Positions 14,946 to 22,204 of a DNA stretch of 44,232 nucleotides are shown in pieces. The stretch covers positions 1-44,232 of IMG/VR virus record IMGVR_UViG_3300042937_000526, one strand, 5' to 3'. The translations under genes and the position numbers were made by a program. Origin of the DNA: a virus. The notes under the pieces are model-generated. The model ran no database searches. It was not told the origin of the DNA and saw only the letters and a list, made by a program, of their open reading frames with translations. Positions within the stretch are counted from its first letter, which is position 1. Every line of letters starts with the position of its first letter.

Positions 14946-15740
14946 TTATTGTTCGGATTTATTCAAGACCCACTTAGGGCATGAAAGGGTTTGCACGGCT
15001 GTCGGATAGGCTGGCCAACTGTCCAGTGCTTTGCATTCGTGGAGCAGCGTGATGGCCTTCCTGCGAAGGTTCGCACCGGCCTGAAGCCATTCGGCGTCCA
15101 GCTTGTAGATGCCAATCGCATACGGTGCCTTACGCTCCACGGCGACGAAGATGAAGTTCTCGGCCCCGGTCATCTCCAGATAATGCGCGGCCTGAATGTG
15201 GTAGCCGAAGCTCGTAACGGTACGGCTGAAACCTTCAACGCTCGCGTCGTCGGTCGTCTTAATATCGACGAGTGTGTCGTTATCGACCCACAAATCAGGA
15301 CGCGCCTTGAGAGGTAGGCCAGTCTCCTCATCTTCAGCGAAAACGCTCGCCTCGATCTTGTGCGGAAAATTGTGAATGTCCCAGAACGGATGTCGGCGAA
15401 CGCTGTTCGCGACTCCCTGGATGTCGATGTCCTCAGCGTGAGTCATGTGAATGCGCGACTTATGCTGCTCCTTCCACGCTTTGCCTTCTTTCGTCCTACC
15501 GTCGATGTCAGGCGGAACGACCGCGACAACCTGCGAGTACAAGTGCGGCTCCAGAACGGCAGTATGAATCGCCGTCCCCATCTGCATCGCTTTAGTCGGC
15601 TCCTGATGCTCCTCCAGCGCGGCTTTGTAATGCGCCGGGGACTTGAGGATCTTGGTCATCATCGACTTCGAGAGAGCGTCAACGGCATGGTACTTCTCCG
15701 CTGGCATGTTGAAGTTGATGTGTCGGTTGAGAATGCTCAT
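14946..15740 (-). CDS. RecE-like PD-(D/E)XK exonuclease
   Basis: 264 residues. The motifs of the RecE/Cas4/AddB-type nuclease family are in order: GTAIH (55-59), KARPDLW with D149, LVDIKTT with D159 and K161, and the QAAHY motif (183-187). The N-terminal SKSMMTKILKSPAHYKAAL is the usual start of phage RecE-type (DUF3799-like) nucleases. Expected activity is 5'-3' resection of double-stranded DNA to make single strands for the RecT-like partner, whose gene overlaps it by 4 bases. Confidence 0.85.
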   Translation of the reverse strand: MSILNRHINFNMPAEKYHAVDALSKSMMTKILKSPAHYKAALEEHQEPTKAMQMGTAIHTAVLEPHLYSQVVAVVPPDIDGRTKEGKAWKEQHKSRIHMTHAEDIDIQGVANSVRRHPFWDIHNFPHKIEASVFAEDEETGLPLKARPDLWVDNDTLVDIKTTDDASVEGFSRTVTSFGYHIQAAHYLEMTGAENFIFVAVERKAPYAIGIYKLDAEWLQAGANLRRKAITLLHECKALDSWPAYPTAVQTLSCPKWVLNKSEQ

Positions 15741-16570
15741 TCGGTCGGAGGGTTAGCGAACGCATTAGCCTTGGAGATGAAACCATCCGCATCGGCAATG
15801 ATCATGTTGGCCACCTTGGTCGAGACATCGCGGAAGTTCTGACCTTCCTTGATGAGGTTCTTCGAGAGGAGGAACGCATTCGCTGCCTCAGAATGTGGCT
15901 CAAGAATCTGCTCCAGTTTCGAGAGCATTGTGTTGATGTCAAACGGCGTCACATTGACCGTCTGGCGCGTCGGAGCGGTCGGAGCGGGTGTTGGTGAGGT
16001 AGCGGAGAAGTCGGCCACCTCCTCAGGCGTATAGCGTCCTTGCGTAATGCGCGGATCGAGCATGCGAGTCGCCTTGCTGACAACCCTCGCACGGAGCATC
16101 TCAGCAGGAAACTTCTGCCACCCGCTTCCAGGCTTCAACGGAATCAAGCAAGCCTGCTTCGCGTCTTCCATCGTGAACGAAATTCGAACCTTCTTCGCAC
16201 CCTTGCTGAAGTCGGCGATGGCGGCGATTGCGTCGAATTGAATCCAGTCAACGTCCCAACCAGCATTCATCAAACCGGCGAGCATGCTCTCCGATTTCAT
16301 GGTGATTTTCCCGTCGATGAGGTGATTCTCGCGCTTCCATGAAAGCGGAGTCATACGGCTGGAAATGCATTCCAAAGCAAGGACATATCCCTGCTCAGGT
16401 TTGACGCATCCGAACATGCCGGAGTGTGCTATCCAGTCGCCAAGCTGCTTGACAGAATCAAGCGATGTGCATGCTTGGGAATAGAACTCCGTGTCAGAGC
16501 TGACCGAAGTCAGTGGTTGCGGTGGTGTCGGGGACGGTACTGCTACCGTCAGTGTGCTGTTGCTGTTCAT
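15737..16570 (-). CDS. RecT-like single-strand annealing protein
   Basis: 277 residues. After a Pro/Ser-rich N-terminus come FGCVKPEQGYVLALECISSR, DGKITMKSESMLAGLMNAGW, KKVRISFTMEDAKQA, GSGWQKFPAEMLRARVVSKA and GRYTPEEVADFS. The 'W-x-x-x-P-x-x-M-L-x-x-R-A-x-S-x-A-x-R ... Y-x-x-E-E' pattern is typical of RecT/RedB-type annealing proteins of phages. Pairing with the adjacent RecE-like nuclease makes a two-component recombination system for concatemer formation and repair. Its first 77 bases overlap the upstream HTH gene in another frame. Confidence 0.8.
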   Translation of the reverse strand: MNSNSTLTVAVPSPTPPQPLTSVSSDTEFYSQACTSLDSVKQLGDWIAHSGMFGCVKPEQGYVLALECISSRMTPLSWKRENHLIDGKITMKSESMLAGLMNAGWDVDWIQFDAIAAIADFSKGAKKVRISFTMEDAKQACLIPLKPGSGWQKFPAEMLRARVVSKATRMLDPRITQGRYTPEEVADFSATSPTPAPTAPTRQTVNVTPFDINTMLSKLEQILEPHSEAANAFLLSKNLIKEGQNFRDVSTKVANMIIADADGFISKANAFANPPTE

Positions 16571-16787
16571 TTGTATTCGCTGTCTGTTTTGGTTTTCTCG
16601 GTGCGTAGGGGTTCACGGCTCCGGTCATTGCTCGACTCTCAAGAATCGCGGCGATGTCGGCTTCCGTGAACAAAATGCGTCGGCCAATTCTCCTGTGCTG
16701 GATGCCATCGGTGCGAACGATACGCCGAAGCGTCTCGCAGCAGATTTGCAGCATCGCGGCTGTTTGTTTGGCCGTATAAACTTTCAT
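16494..16787 (-). CDS. Excisionase / MerR-type helix-turn-helix protein
   Basis: 97 residues from ATG 16787 (MKVYTAKQTAAMLQICCETL); the ATG one codon earlier is possible. Residues 4-50 are a winged HTH of the excisionase family: TAKQTAAMLQIC, then RRIVRTDGIQHRRIGRRILF and TEADIAAILES. The C-terminal half is low-complexity (Pro/Thr/Gln-rich) and lies in the overlap with the RecT-like gene. No integrase is present in the window, so it may be a regulator rather than an excisionase. Confidence 0.7.
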   Translation of the reverse strand: MKVYTAKQTAAMLQICCETLRRIVRTDGIQHRRIGRRILFTEADIAAILESRAMTGAVNPYAPRKPKQTANTNEQQQHTDGSSTVPDTTATTDFGQL

Positions 16788-16796
16788 CAAAAAGGG

Positions 16797-16877
16797 TTGG
16801 CAACCGGATGTTCATCAAGGGTTAAAATCCAAAAACCCCGTAACAGGCTCGCCCTGTTCTCTATTTCCGGTTGCCAA
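16797..16877. promoter_or_regulatory. 12-bp inverted repeat enclosing a hairpin upstream of the HTH gene
   Basis: TTGGCAACCGGA at 16797-16808 is perfectly inverted at 16866-16877. Between them AACAGG (16842-16847) and CCTGTT (16853-16858) make a small hairpin, followed on the minus strand by ACGGGG and five T. It occupies the 162-base gap before the excisionase-like gene. It could be an operator for that protein, or a terminator/attenuator for transcription arriving from upstream. Confidence 0.55.
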
Positions 16878-16949
16878 AAATTGGTCATCGTTGCGGACGT
16901 AGTGTTGCAGTTGTCTGGAGTCGTGTCAACGGCGAGTTGAAGATTTTTT

Positions 16950-17363
16950 TCAACGACCGTGCGCTGCCAGTCTGTCGTAGATTTCCTTGAGGTAGGCTTC
17001 CTGCTCCGGCGTTCCACTCACGCCGCTTGAGTTTAGAAAGCTCACGCGCTGGTTCATCAGGTGCTTCTTCCGGCCAGCCCAATCTCGATCAGATTCCCCG
17101 TCGTTACGGTGGATTGTGTACGGCCCGTGGCTTAGCTCCAGGGTGTACGTTTCGGCATTCGGGTTGATCGGCTTCTGTGGAGGCTGCGGAATAAAGTCTT
17201 CCGATGAGGACTTCGATTTTGGAGATTCCAATAAGAATGCGATTTTTGAATCTCTCTCCCTGTTCATGGCTTCGCCGTCCTCAAGCCGCTTCAGGACTTT
17301 CTGAAGGACAGCGGTGACTGTCTCCAGTTTCTCTTTCGTGACGAATTGATTGGTGGTTTCCAT
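16950..17363 (-). CDS. Hypothetical coiled-coil protein, 137 aa
   Basis: The N-terminal helix KEKLETVTAVLQKVLKRLED is a likely coiled coil. A Ser/Pro-rich linker (KSKSSSEDFIPQPPQKPINP) follows, then a mixed C-terminal domain (YTLELSHGPYTIHRNDGESD and EQEAYLKEIYDRLAAHGR). The linker-domain design suggests a small scaffold or adaptor. No family recognised. Confidence 0.6.
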   Translation of the reverse strand: METTNQFVTKEKLETVTAVLQKVLKRLEDGEAMNRERDSKIAFLLESPKSKSSSEDFIPQPPQKPINPNAETYTLELSHGPYTIHRNDGESDRDWAGRKKHLMNQRVSFLNSSGVSGTPEQEAYLKEIYDRLAAHGR

Positions 17364-17374
17364 AAGAGTTAGAT

Positions 17375-17854
17375 TTAGGCGATTACTTCGTTCAGGAGCT
17401 TCTTCATCTCATCGATGTCGTCCTCACCGTCGTTGGCGGTCGGCTCTTCAGCAGGAGCTTCCTCCTCGGAAGTCTTCTTGCCCTTTCGCTTGGACTTGTT
17501 GCTCTTCTTCAGATCCTCGACATCCTTGGCCAACCTCCGCAGCTCGGAGCGAACCGCAGCAACCTGTCGCTCTAAGGACCGATGCTCCCGCAGCATAGAC
17601 AGTTCGCTTGTCTCCGCATCGCTCGGCCTGAAGGAGCATCCCTTCCATTGCCGCTCGATCTTGTCGAAGACCAGCACCCGACACTTCGGATGGCGCATCG
17701 AGTTGAAGAGCCGAACCGCCTTGGACATGTCGCAGGACATCTCCTGGCAGATGTAGGCCAGTACTTCAGACTTCGCCGTGTCAACGTCGTGCGTCTTCGG
17801 CGGCATCTCGCTGAACATTTTTCTGGGGGTTTTACCCGATGGTAGAAAGCTCAT
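17375..17854 (-). CDS. Hypothetical coiled-coil protein, 159 aa
   Basis: Residues 30-75 form a globular part with Cys (AYICQEMSCDMSKAVRLFNS, KCRVLVFDKIERQWKGC). About 85-118 is a coiled coil (LEVQ-type heptads, RSELRRLAKDVEDLKKSNKS), followed by a Lys-rich then Glu-rich tail (KRKGKKTSEEEAPAEEPT). The coordinates use ATG 17854; an internal ATG at residue 14 (MFSEMPPK) is also possible. No family recognised. Confidence 0.6.
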   Translation of the reverse strand: MSFLPSGKTPRKMFSEMPPKTHDVDTAKSEVLAYICQEMSCDMSKAVRLFNSMRHPKCRVLVFDKIERQWKGCSFRPSDAETSELSMLREHRSLERQVAAVRSELRRLAKDVEDLKKSNKSKRKGKKTSEEEAPAEEPTANDGEDDIDEMKKLLNEVIA

Positions 17855-17976
17855 ATCGAACTCTAGTCTGCGGTTAGATCATCCTCTTGTCAACACCATG
17901 TTTTTCGTTTCCTGAATCCACGGTTCGTTTCCTACACTTCTCGGTTAGCTTGCGTTGTTATCTATTTCACTAAAAT

Positions 17977-18019
17977 GAAACCCTCCTTGGTATTAAAAAA
18001 CCAAGGAGGTAAGGGTTTC
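17977..18019. other. Strong bulged hairpin with 9-bp perfect stem
   Basis: CCTCCTTGG (17982-17990) pairs perfectly with CCAAGGAGG (18001-18009) around a 10-base AT loop. The stem is extended by GAAAC (17977-17981) with GTTTC (18015-18019) across a 5-base bulge. The A6/T6 run lies in the loop rather than after the stem, so this is not a standard intrinsic terminator. It lies in the 426-base stretch (17855-18280) with no confident gene. Confidence 0.55.
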
Positions 18020-18229
18020 ATCCTGAAACCGTTTTGCTTCGCTCCCCGCCTTGAACGGCGGTGTCGCAAACGGTTCGGATGAAACGGAAGAGAAAACGCC
18101 GATCGATCGACCTATCGACATATCGCTCAAACGCTCTAAACGCCTCGCTGGCGCGTTTTGATTGTCGGATGATGTGTCGGTAGCGGACGGGGCTTTCGCG
18201 ACGCTAGAATCGAATCGATGAAATGACAT
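17993..18229 (-). CDS. Doubtful 78-aa frame in a long intergenic stretch
   Basis: The open frame begins MSFHRFDSSVAKAPSATDTS and ends in the loop of the hairpin described above. The protein is Ser/Arg-rich, low in hydrophobic core residues and has no recognisable motif. It does not show the tight overlap with neighbours seen elsewhere in the operon. It may be non-coding leader; the DNA also contains short ATCGAT-type repeats near 18100-18130. Confidence 0.25.
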   Translation of the reverse strand: MSFHRFDSSVAKAPSATDTSSDNQNAPARRLERLSDMSIGRSIGVFSSVSSEPFATPPFKAGSEAKRFQDETLTSLVF

Positions 18230-18280
18230 GGGTTTGGATGCGCTAGATTGGCCGACCAGAAAGTTATCTGGATCGGAAAG

Positions 18281-18544
18281 TTAGATGGACGATTTCGGTT
18301 TCATGTCGTCGCGTTCGCCCACCGGATAAATATCGTAATCCTCCGGCAAGTCCTTCGGCACGACCCGAATCCGACCTTGCGTGTACTCGCCAGGGTTGAG
18401 GTCTTTGGCCGCTTGCTCCGCTTCCTTGCGAGTCGCGAAGATGACCGTTTCGTAAATGACCGTCCTCTGCTTCAGGTCCGACCAGCCAATCGCCCCGTTG
18501 ATCTGGACCTTGTACCTCGTAGGCGCGAATTGATTGCGGCTCAT
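18281..18544 (-). CDS. Hypothetical protein, 87 aa
   Basis: Start ATG 18544 overlaps the previous stop (the longer frame has two extra residues). Beta-rich: RYKVQINGAIGWSDLKQRTV, IYETVIFATRKEAEQAAKDL, then GRIRVVPKDLPEDYDIYPV. The 'F-A-T-R-K-E-A-E-x-A' part resembles SPOR-like or phage small strand-helix-strand proteins, but I cannot name a family. Confidence 0.6.
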   Translation of the reverse strand: MSRNQFAPTRYKVQINGAIGWSDLKQRTVIYETVIFATRKEAEQAAKDLNPGEYTQGRIRVVPKDLPEDYDIYPVGERDDMKPKSSI

Positions 18545-18846
18545 TCGCATCCTCCATTTCGGATCAGCGAGACGACCGTCTCGGCATCGTCGATGAGCAT
18601 CCTCCGCAGGTTAGCCCCTTCAACTGTCGTGTCGCGGTACATCCGCGCATAGAAAAGTGAGTCTTCCAAGATCGTCGTCGCGCATTCAGCGTTGCGGAGC
18701 CGGTTTGCCGCTTCCTTAAGCACAGGCGAATGCATCAGGTACGCGAGTGATTCGAGTTTTTCGATCAGCTCCTTAAGCGGCATGGTACTCGCCTGAACCA
18801 GAGTTGTTTCGGATAAAGTCTGATAGAATGTTTTGCGGTCGATCAT
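18541..18846 (-). CDS. Hypothetical helical protein, 101 aa
   Basis: Mostly helix: LKELIEKLESLAYLMHSPVL, KEAANRLRNAECATTILEDS, LRRMLIDDAETVVSLIRNG. No family recognised. Coupled to both neighbours by four-base overlaps. Confidence 0.6.
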   Translation of the reverse strand: MIDRKTFYQTLSETTLVQASTMPLKELIEKLESLAYLMHSPVLKEAANRLRNAECATTILEDSLFYARMYRDTTVEGANLRRMLIDDAETVVSLIRNGGCE

Positions 18847-19085
18847 AGCGTCTCCAAGTCAGGGTTTCCCTCAAATCGCGGCATGATCCTGTCCCCGTCC
18901 TCTCGCTCGATGACCAGTTCAAGGATCTGCTGACCGTTCGCCGCAACGATGGAGCAAATGTGCTTGTCGTCGTCGTAAATGCTCAGCGGTTGCGCGCCGT
19001 GTTCCTGTACCTCGCCGTTGATGACGGCGTTGAAGAGGTCGATGATCGTTTGGGCGTTGGTTTTGGACTGGATGGTTAGTTTCAT
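18843..19085 (-). CDS. Hypothetical protein, 80 aa
   Basis: Alpha/beta: a strand (MKLTIQSKTNAQTIIDLFNA), a helix, then strands (KHICSIVAANGQQILELVIE). Acidic C-terminus (REDGDRIMPRFEGNPDLETL). No family recognised. Confidence 0.6.
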   Translation of the reverse strand: MKLTIQSKTNAQTIIDLFNAVINGEVQEHGAQPLSIYDDDKHICSIVAANGQQILELVIEREDGDRIMPRFEGNPDLETL

Positions 19086-19127
19086 ATTTTTACCTGCGGG
19101 TTTCGTTTTTACTTGCGAGTTGAACCG

Positions 19128-19472
19128 TCAAGGATTCGTTGACAGTTGCCGATCTAGTTCGCGCATGACCCGTCGGCCATAGGCGCGCGTGGAGGATCTT
19201 TTAGCTCCTTTTGGCCCACCTTGCCAGAGCCGAGCAAGCGATTCGTCGCTCAGGTTGCGTCCGTAGTGGCTGAGATATGCGTTGGCGATGAAGGTTGCGG
19301 TTGCGCGGTTGGTTACCTGCGCGTGGACATAATGCGTACCCATGATCCGATTGATGTCTCGGACCATGATCGGTCGAATCTGAAGCGCGCCTAGCTCGCC
19401 ATGACGACCTCGCGCATGATCGTTTCCATGAGATTCGATTTGGATAAGTGCTGAAAGAAGCAATGGATGCAT
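19128..19472 (-). CDS. SLT-type lytic transglycosylase-like protein
   Basis: 114 residues with a lysozyme-like (SLT) core: LLSALIQIESHGNDHARGRH with catalytic-type E13, followed by GELGALQIRPIMV, the counterpart of the G-A-x-G-x-x-Q-I motif of SLT domains. ATFIANAYLSHYG and SLARLWQGGPKGA fit the later part of the fold. No signal peptide or membrane anchor is visible. It lies in the early operon and not in the lysis cassette, so it could act in DNA entry, in assembly, or as the endolysin if carried across by the holin. Confidence 0.7.
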   Translation of the reverse strand: MHPLLLSALIQIESHGNDHARGRHGELGALQIRPIMVRDINRIMGTHYVHAQVTNRATATFIANAYLSHYGRNLSDESLARLWQGGPKGAKRSSTRAYGRRVMRELDRQLSTNP

Positions 19473-19545
19473 GATTTGATTCTCGTTTGCGGTTTATTCG
19501 TTCGATTTGCGCGTGGAACGGATGCGCGCACCCCCGGTTTACTTC

Positions 19546-19854
19546 TTATCCGCAGGTTTTCCACGCTCGAAGTTTTTCGCGGAAACTTTTCACTTCTGAA
19601 TCAGACGCAAACTCATGCGGGATTTCCTTCTCTATTTCAGCAATATCATCAATGGAAACAGGCCAGTTCGGCAAATCGTCTCCATCATACGCGAATGCCA
19701 ACCAAGTGGCCAAACATCCATTGCAGAATGATTTGATCCGCTCGCGGCTTTCCAATCTGACGTAAACAGCATGCTCGCAAACCTCAGACGATTCTCTAGC
19801 AGCACCGCACAACGGTTTTCCGGCGAAATAGCCAGTGTGAGTCAAATGCTTCAT
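19546..19854 (-). CDS. Conserved phage Cys-containing protein, 102 aa
   Basis: Reads MKHLTHTGYFAGKPLCGAAR, then a Cys/His pair (EVCEHAVYV) and FCNGCLATWLAFAYDGDDLP. The H-T-G-Y ... G-x-P-x-C-G-A ... C-x-x-C-L set is a recurring small phage protein pattern with Cys and His placed for zinc binding. The C-terminal half is acidic helix. Function unknown. Confidence 0.65.
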   Translation of the reverse strand: MKHLTHTGYFAGKPLCGAARESSEVCEHAVYVRLESRERIKSFCNGCLATWLAFAYDGDDLPNWPVSIDDIAEIEKEIPHEFASDSEVKSFREKLRAWKTCG

Positions 19855-20369
19855 TGGTTGCCTTTCGCCCTGGCAATGACCTCCCGCGCATAGTCTAGGT
19901 CTTCATCGTCGGCCATCGGATGCGCCAATCGTTCGAGAGCGGAGAGAAGATCGGGGGCGGAGGCGATTAGGCACGAATTCGATTCGTCTTCGTCACCGTT
20001 CTCGTTTTGCAACGCGCAAAAGGCAATCGTCCGTTCGTTTTCGTCGATGATGCCAATATGGCAAGGGCCGGAATGATCGACACGCCAAGGGCCGGGAGTA
20101 TGGGTTTTCAGGCTGTGGTCGTTCACAGAAACTAATGAAAGAACAATTCGATTCTCAGAAATTGAGCCATAACTTCCTCGCTCGATCAGCCATTTCTCAA
20201 ATTGAATTGTCGAATTCACAGGGAGTCCGCTTAAAGACAACGCTTCTGCAATGGATTCAGCGTAAACCTCAATCGTTTTGGATTCGATTGTGATTATGTA
20301 TTGGTTTTTGATCGGATTGTCTGGCGTTGAAGACTCAACCATCCAGTAACTGCTAGGATTTCTTTTCAC
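19851..20369 (-). CDS. HTPGPW-family protein with N-terminal extension
   Basis: 172 residues. The C-terminal half (about 89-172) is the very common phage/prophage 'HTPGPW ... LIASAPDLL-x-ALE' module: THTPGPWRVDHSGPCHIGII and SCLIASAPDLLSALERL. The N-terminal ~85 residues (YIITIESKTIEVYAESIAEA, FEKWLIERGSYGSISENRIV) are a separate beta-rich part not usually found with this module, so the gene may be a fusion. The next gene encodes the module alone. Confidence 0.7.
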   Translation of the reverse strand: MKRNPSSYWMVESSTPDNPIKNQYIITIESKTIEVYAESIAEALSLSGLPVNSTIQFEKWLIERGSYGSISENRIVLSLVSVNDHSLKTHTPGPWRVDHSGPCHIGIIDENERTIAFCALQNENGDEDESNSCLIASAPDLLSALERLAHPMADDEDLDYAREVIARAKGNQ

Positions 20370-20662
20370 TCGTTTCCTTTCGCTTTGATTTTTCGTGCAA
20401 GACTTTCAGATTCTCCAATCGCTCTCTCAATTACCGGACCAATGCGCGCCCGAATCCATTCGGGCGATTCGCCAGCGTTCGAGAAAATCAATTCGAGAGC
20501 GGCGAGCATCTCAGGCGCGGAGGCGATTAGTCGAGTGTTGGCCATTGTTTCATCGCTCAATCCACCGAATGAATCGCAGATAACCACGCGAGAGGTTTCG
20601 ACTTTTACGAGCTTCGGGTGATGGAATACCACGTGCCAAGGGCCGGGGGTGTGGTTTTTCAT
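20366..20662 (-). CDS. HTPGPW-family protein
   Basis: 98 residues from ATG 20662 (MKNHTPGPWHVVFHHPKLVK); the longer frame is rejected since the motif normally begins at the N-terminus. It continues with MANTRLIASAPEMLAALELI and a basic C-terminal helix (ARKIKAKGNE). Function of the family is unknown. It is a tandem paralogue of the C-terminal half of the following gene. Confidence 0.72.
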   Translation of the reverse strand: MKNHTPGPWHVVFHHPKLVKVETSRVVICDSFGGLSDETMANTRLIASAPEMLAALELIFSNAGESPEWIRARIGPVIERAIGESESLARKIKAKGNE

Positions 20663-20663
20663 G

Positions 20664-20897
20664 TTAGGCGCGAAGGGTTTTGGTTTCAATCTCAAGCCTG
20701 ACATTGTCGGCTTCCTGTTGCTGGCTTTCGTTCAGCCGCTTTCCGTCGCACAAGATAACTGTCGGGATGAACGAATCCTTGCCATTTGCTCGCTTGACCG
20801 CACGCGAGAAGCGATAGGATGCGCGCACAGCGGTTTTGATCGAACGATGAACCGAGATGGTCCGGAAGTTGAATGTGTCGTGTAGGGTGAATTTCAT
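20664..20897 (-). CDS. Hypothetical protein, 77 aa
   Basis: Coordinates use ATG 20897 (MKFTLHDTFNFRTISVHRSI). A GTG at 20975, immediately after the stop of the upstream gene, would add 26 basic residues (MAYPKRAIGQPVTRKG...) and is a real alternative. The body is basic helix (TAVRASYRFSRAVKRANG), then a strand (IPTVILCDGKRL) and an acidic helix. Stops one base before the next start. Confidence 0.55.
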   Translation of the reverse strand: MKFTLHDTFNFRTISVHRSIKTAVRASYRFSRAVKRANGKDSFIPTVILCDGKRLNESQQQEADNVRLEIETKTLRA

Positions 20898-20975
20898 GCT
20901 TTTGATTTGTTGCGGATAGAATGGCCTACCCTTTCGCGTCACCGGTTGCCCGATGGCGCGCTTAGGATAAGCCAC

Positions 20976-21182
20976 TCAATCGAGACTAGACCAGAGAGCT
21001 GTCTTGTTCCGTAAACCGGAATAGTGGACCTCGTAAATCGGAGGATTAGCAACGCCACTTTCGCGCCAGAGGTCTAGTTGCTGGTTTATGTAAGCGATTG
21101 CGTCGTCTTGGGACTTGGCCCAATGGACCAGTTGAGGTTTTGAGCCGCTCGAAAGCGAGGTTTGCATGACGTAGTAGTTCAT
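20976..21182 (-). CDS. Hypothetical protein, 68 aa
   Basis: From ATG 21182 (MNYYVMQTSLSSGSKPQLVH); the longer frame extends into the gene upstream. Contains WAKSQDDAIAYINQQLDLWR, a strand-helix plan. No family recognised. Confidence 0.52.
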   Translation of the reverse strand: MNYYVMQTSLSSGSKPQLVHWAKSQDDAIAYINQQLDLWRESGVANPPIYEVHYSGLRNKTALWSSLD

Positions 21183-21201
21183 GGATGCACGGGAAATGGG
21201 T

Positions 21202-21666
21202 TTAACGAACGAACGGCGCAATCTCCAGCTCAAGCTCTCGAATGCGCGATTGCAACGCTTCGATTTCCGCAAGATTTGAACGGACAATCTCAGGCGTGAA
21301 ATCGGAGCGGAAAACGACGCATTCCCAAAGCTCTTTCAAAGTGTCTCCGTCACGAATAGAACCGACTCCGAAACTCTGTTTGACGTAGGCGACAGAACCG
21401 CTTCTCGTCGGATAAGTTGCGTCAATTTCAACGTCAATGCGCCACTCGGAATGGCGGAAGAAAACGCGGAAGCCGCGCGCGCGGAAATCCTCCGCAATCG
21501 GTTCGACAACCGCTCGAGATTGCGCGGTCCATGAGCGGTGAGGCGTCACCTTGTGAACTTTCTTTCCCAGGAACGGTGCGAGAGCTTCGCGAAGTCGCGC
21601 GGACAATTCATTCGACGCAATGGCAACGCGGTTGACGGTTTCAATGTGGAGCGGATTTGGCTTCAT
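21202..21666 (-). CDS. Hypothetical protein, 154 aa
   Basis: N-terminal helix (VNRVAIASNELSARLREALA), a basic middle (GKKVHKVTPHRSWTAQSRAV) with strand FRVFFRHSEWRIDVEIDATY, and a C-terminal coiled coil (NLAEIEALQSRIRELELEIA). The acidic-basic strand pairs could be a small nuclease-like or DNA-binding core, but no motif is convincing. Confidence 0.6.
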   Translation of the reverse strand: MKPNPLHIETVNRVAIASNELSARLREALAPFLGKKVHKVTPHRSWTAQSRAVVEPIAEDFRARGFRVFFRHSEWRIDVEIDATYPTRSGSVAYVKQSFGVGSIRDGDTLKELWECVVFRSDFTPEIVRSNLAEIEALQSRIRELELEIAPFVR

Positions 21667-21738
21667 GGATGATTTAGTTTTGAATCGGGCTTGATTACCC
21701 GCCCCATCCCACGGTTGCCCATGGGACGGCGCGAGGAA

Positions 21739-21921
21739 TCAGGCGAGGTTGAATAGCTTTCGGAAGTCCGAGTAATCGTAGCAAAGGTCGGTTGAGAAGC
21801 GGTAGACTCCAATATCCTCCCGACCGTCGGGAAGGCGCACATTGACGTATTGCCACTTCTCCCCGTCCATTTCAAACGGATCTTCGAAGGAACGGGGGCG
21901 GAGGTATTCAAGGACTTTCAT
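21739..21921 (-). CDS. Hypothetical protein, 60 aa
   Basis: From ATG 21921 (MKVLEYLRPRSFEDPFEMDG). Beta-rich: EKWQYVNVRLPDGREDIGVY. No family recognised. Its leader is a 5-bp tandem repeat that runs right up to the start codon. Confidence 0.55.
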   Translation of the reverse strand: MKVLEYLRPRSFEDPFEMDGEKWQYVNVRLPDGREDIGVYRFSTDLCYDYSDFRKLFNLA

Positions 21922-21941
21922 GGGATGGGATGGGATGGGAT
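21921..21941. repeat. Four-copy TGGGA tandem repeat at a start codon
   Basis: TGGGA is repeated four times (21921-21940); on the minus strand this reads TCCCA x4 and runs from just after the previous stop codon into the ATG of the 60-aa gene. Copy changes by slippage would alter the spacing between the two genes in 5-base steps. Confidence 0.7.
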
Positions 21942-22183
21942 TAGCGTGACAAGATTGCCGGAGTTTCGACTTCATGGATTCCTAGCAAATAGCCCTTGCC
22001 GGTCGGCACGGTCAAATACTCGCCGTTGAAAAGGGAAACGTGAACCTTGCCGGATTCGAGGGACGAATACCATTTTGCAACCGGCTCCGGCAATGCGCCG
22101 GAAACGTAGTGGGATGTTTCGTTACCCCTAGGGTAAGTGCGGCGGACTTTCGATTGCGGAGCAAGATACATGACAGGTTTCAT
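21941..22183 (-). CDS. Hypothetical protein, 80 aa
   Basis: Starts MKPVMYLAPQSKVRRTYPRG. The second half is beta-rich (KVHVSLFNGEYLTVPTGKGY). No family recognised. Its start context (ATCCCATGAAA) is the same as that of the next gene. Confidence 0.55.
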   Translation of the reverse strand: MKPVMYLAPQSKVRRTYPRGNETSHYVSGALPEPVAKWYSSLESGKVHVSLFNGEYLTVPTGKGYLLGIHEVETPAILSR

Positions 22184-22204
22184 GGGATTTTGATTTGTTG
22201 AGGG

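Noticed and set aside
16787-17017. 76-aa minus-strand frame before the excisionase-like gene
   Set aside because: It runs through the inverted repeat and overlaps the neighbouring gene, with no motif; treated as non-coding regulatory sequence.
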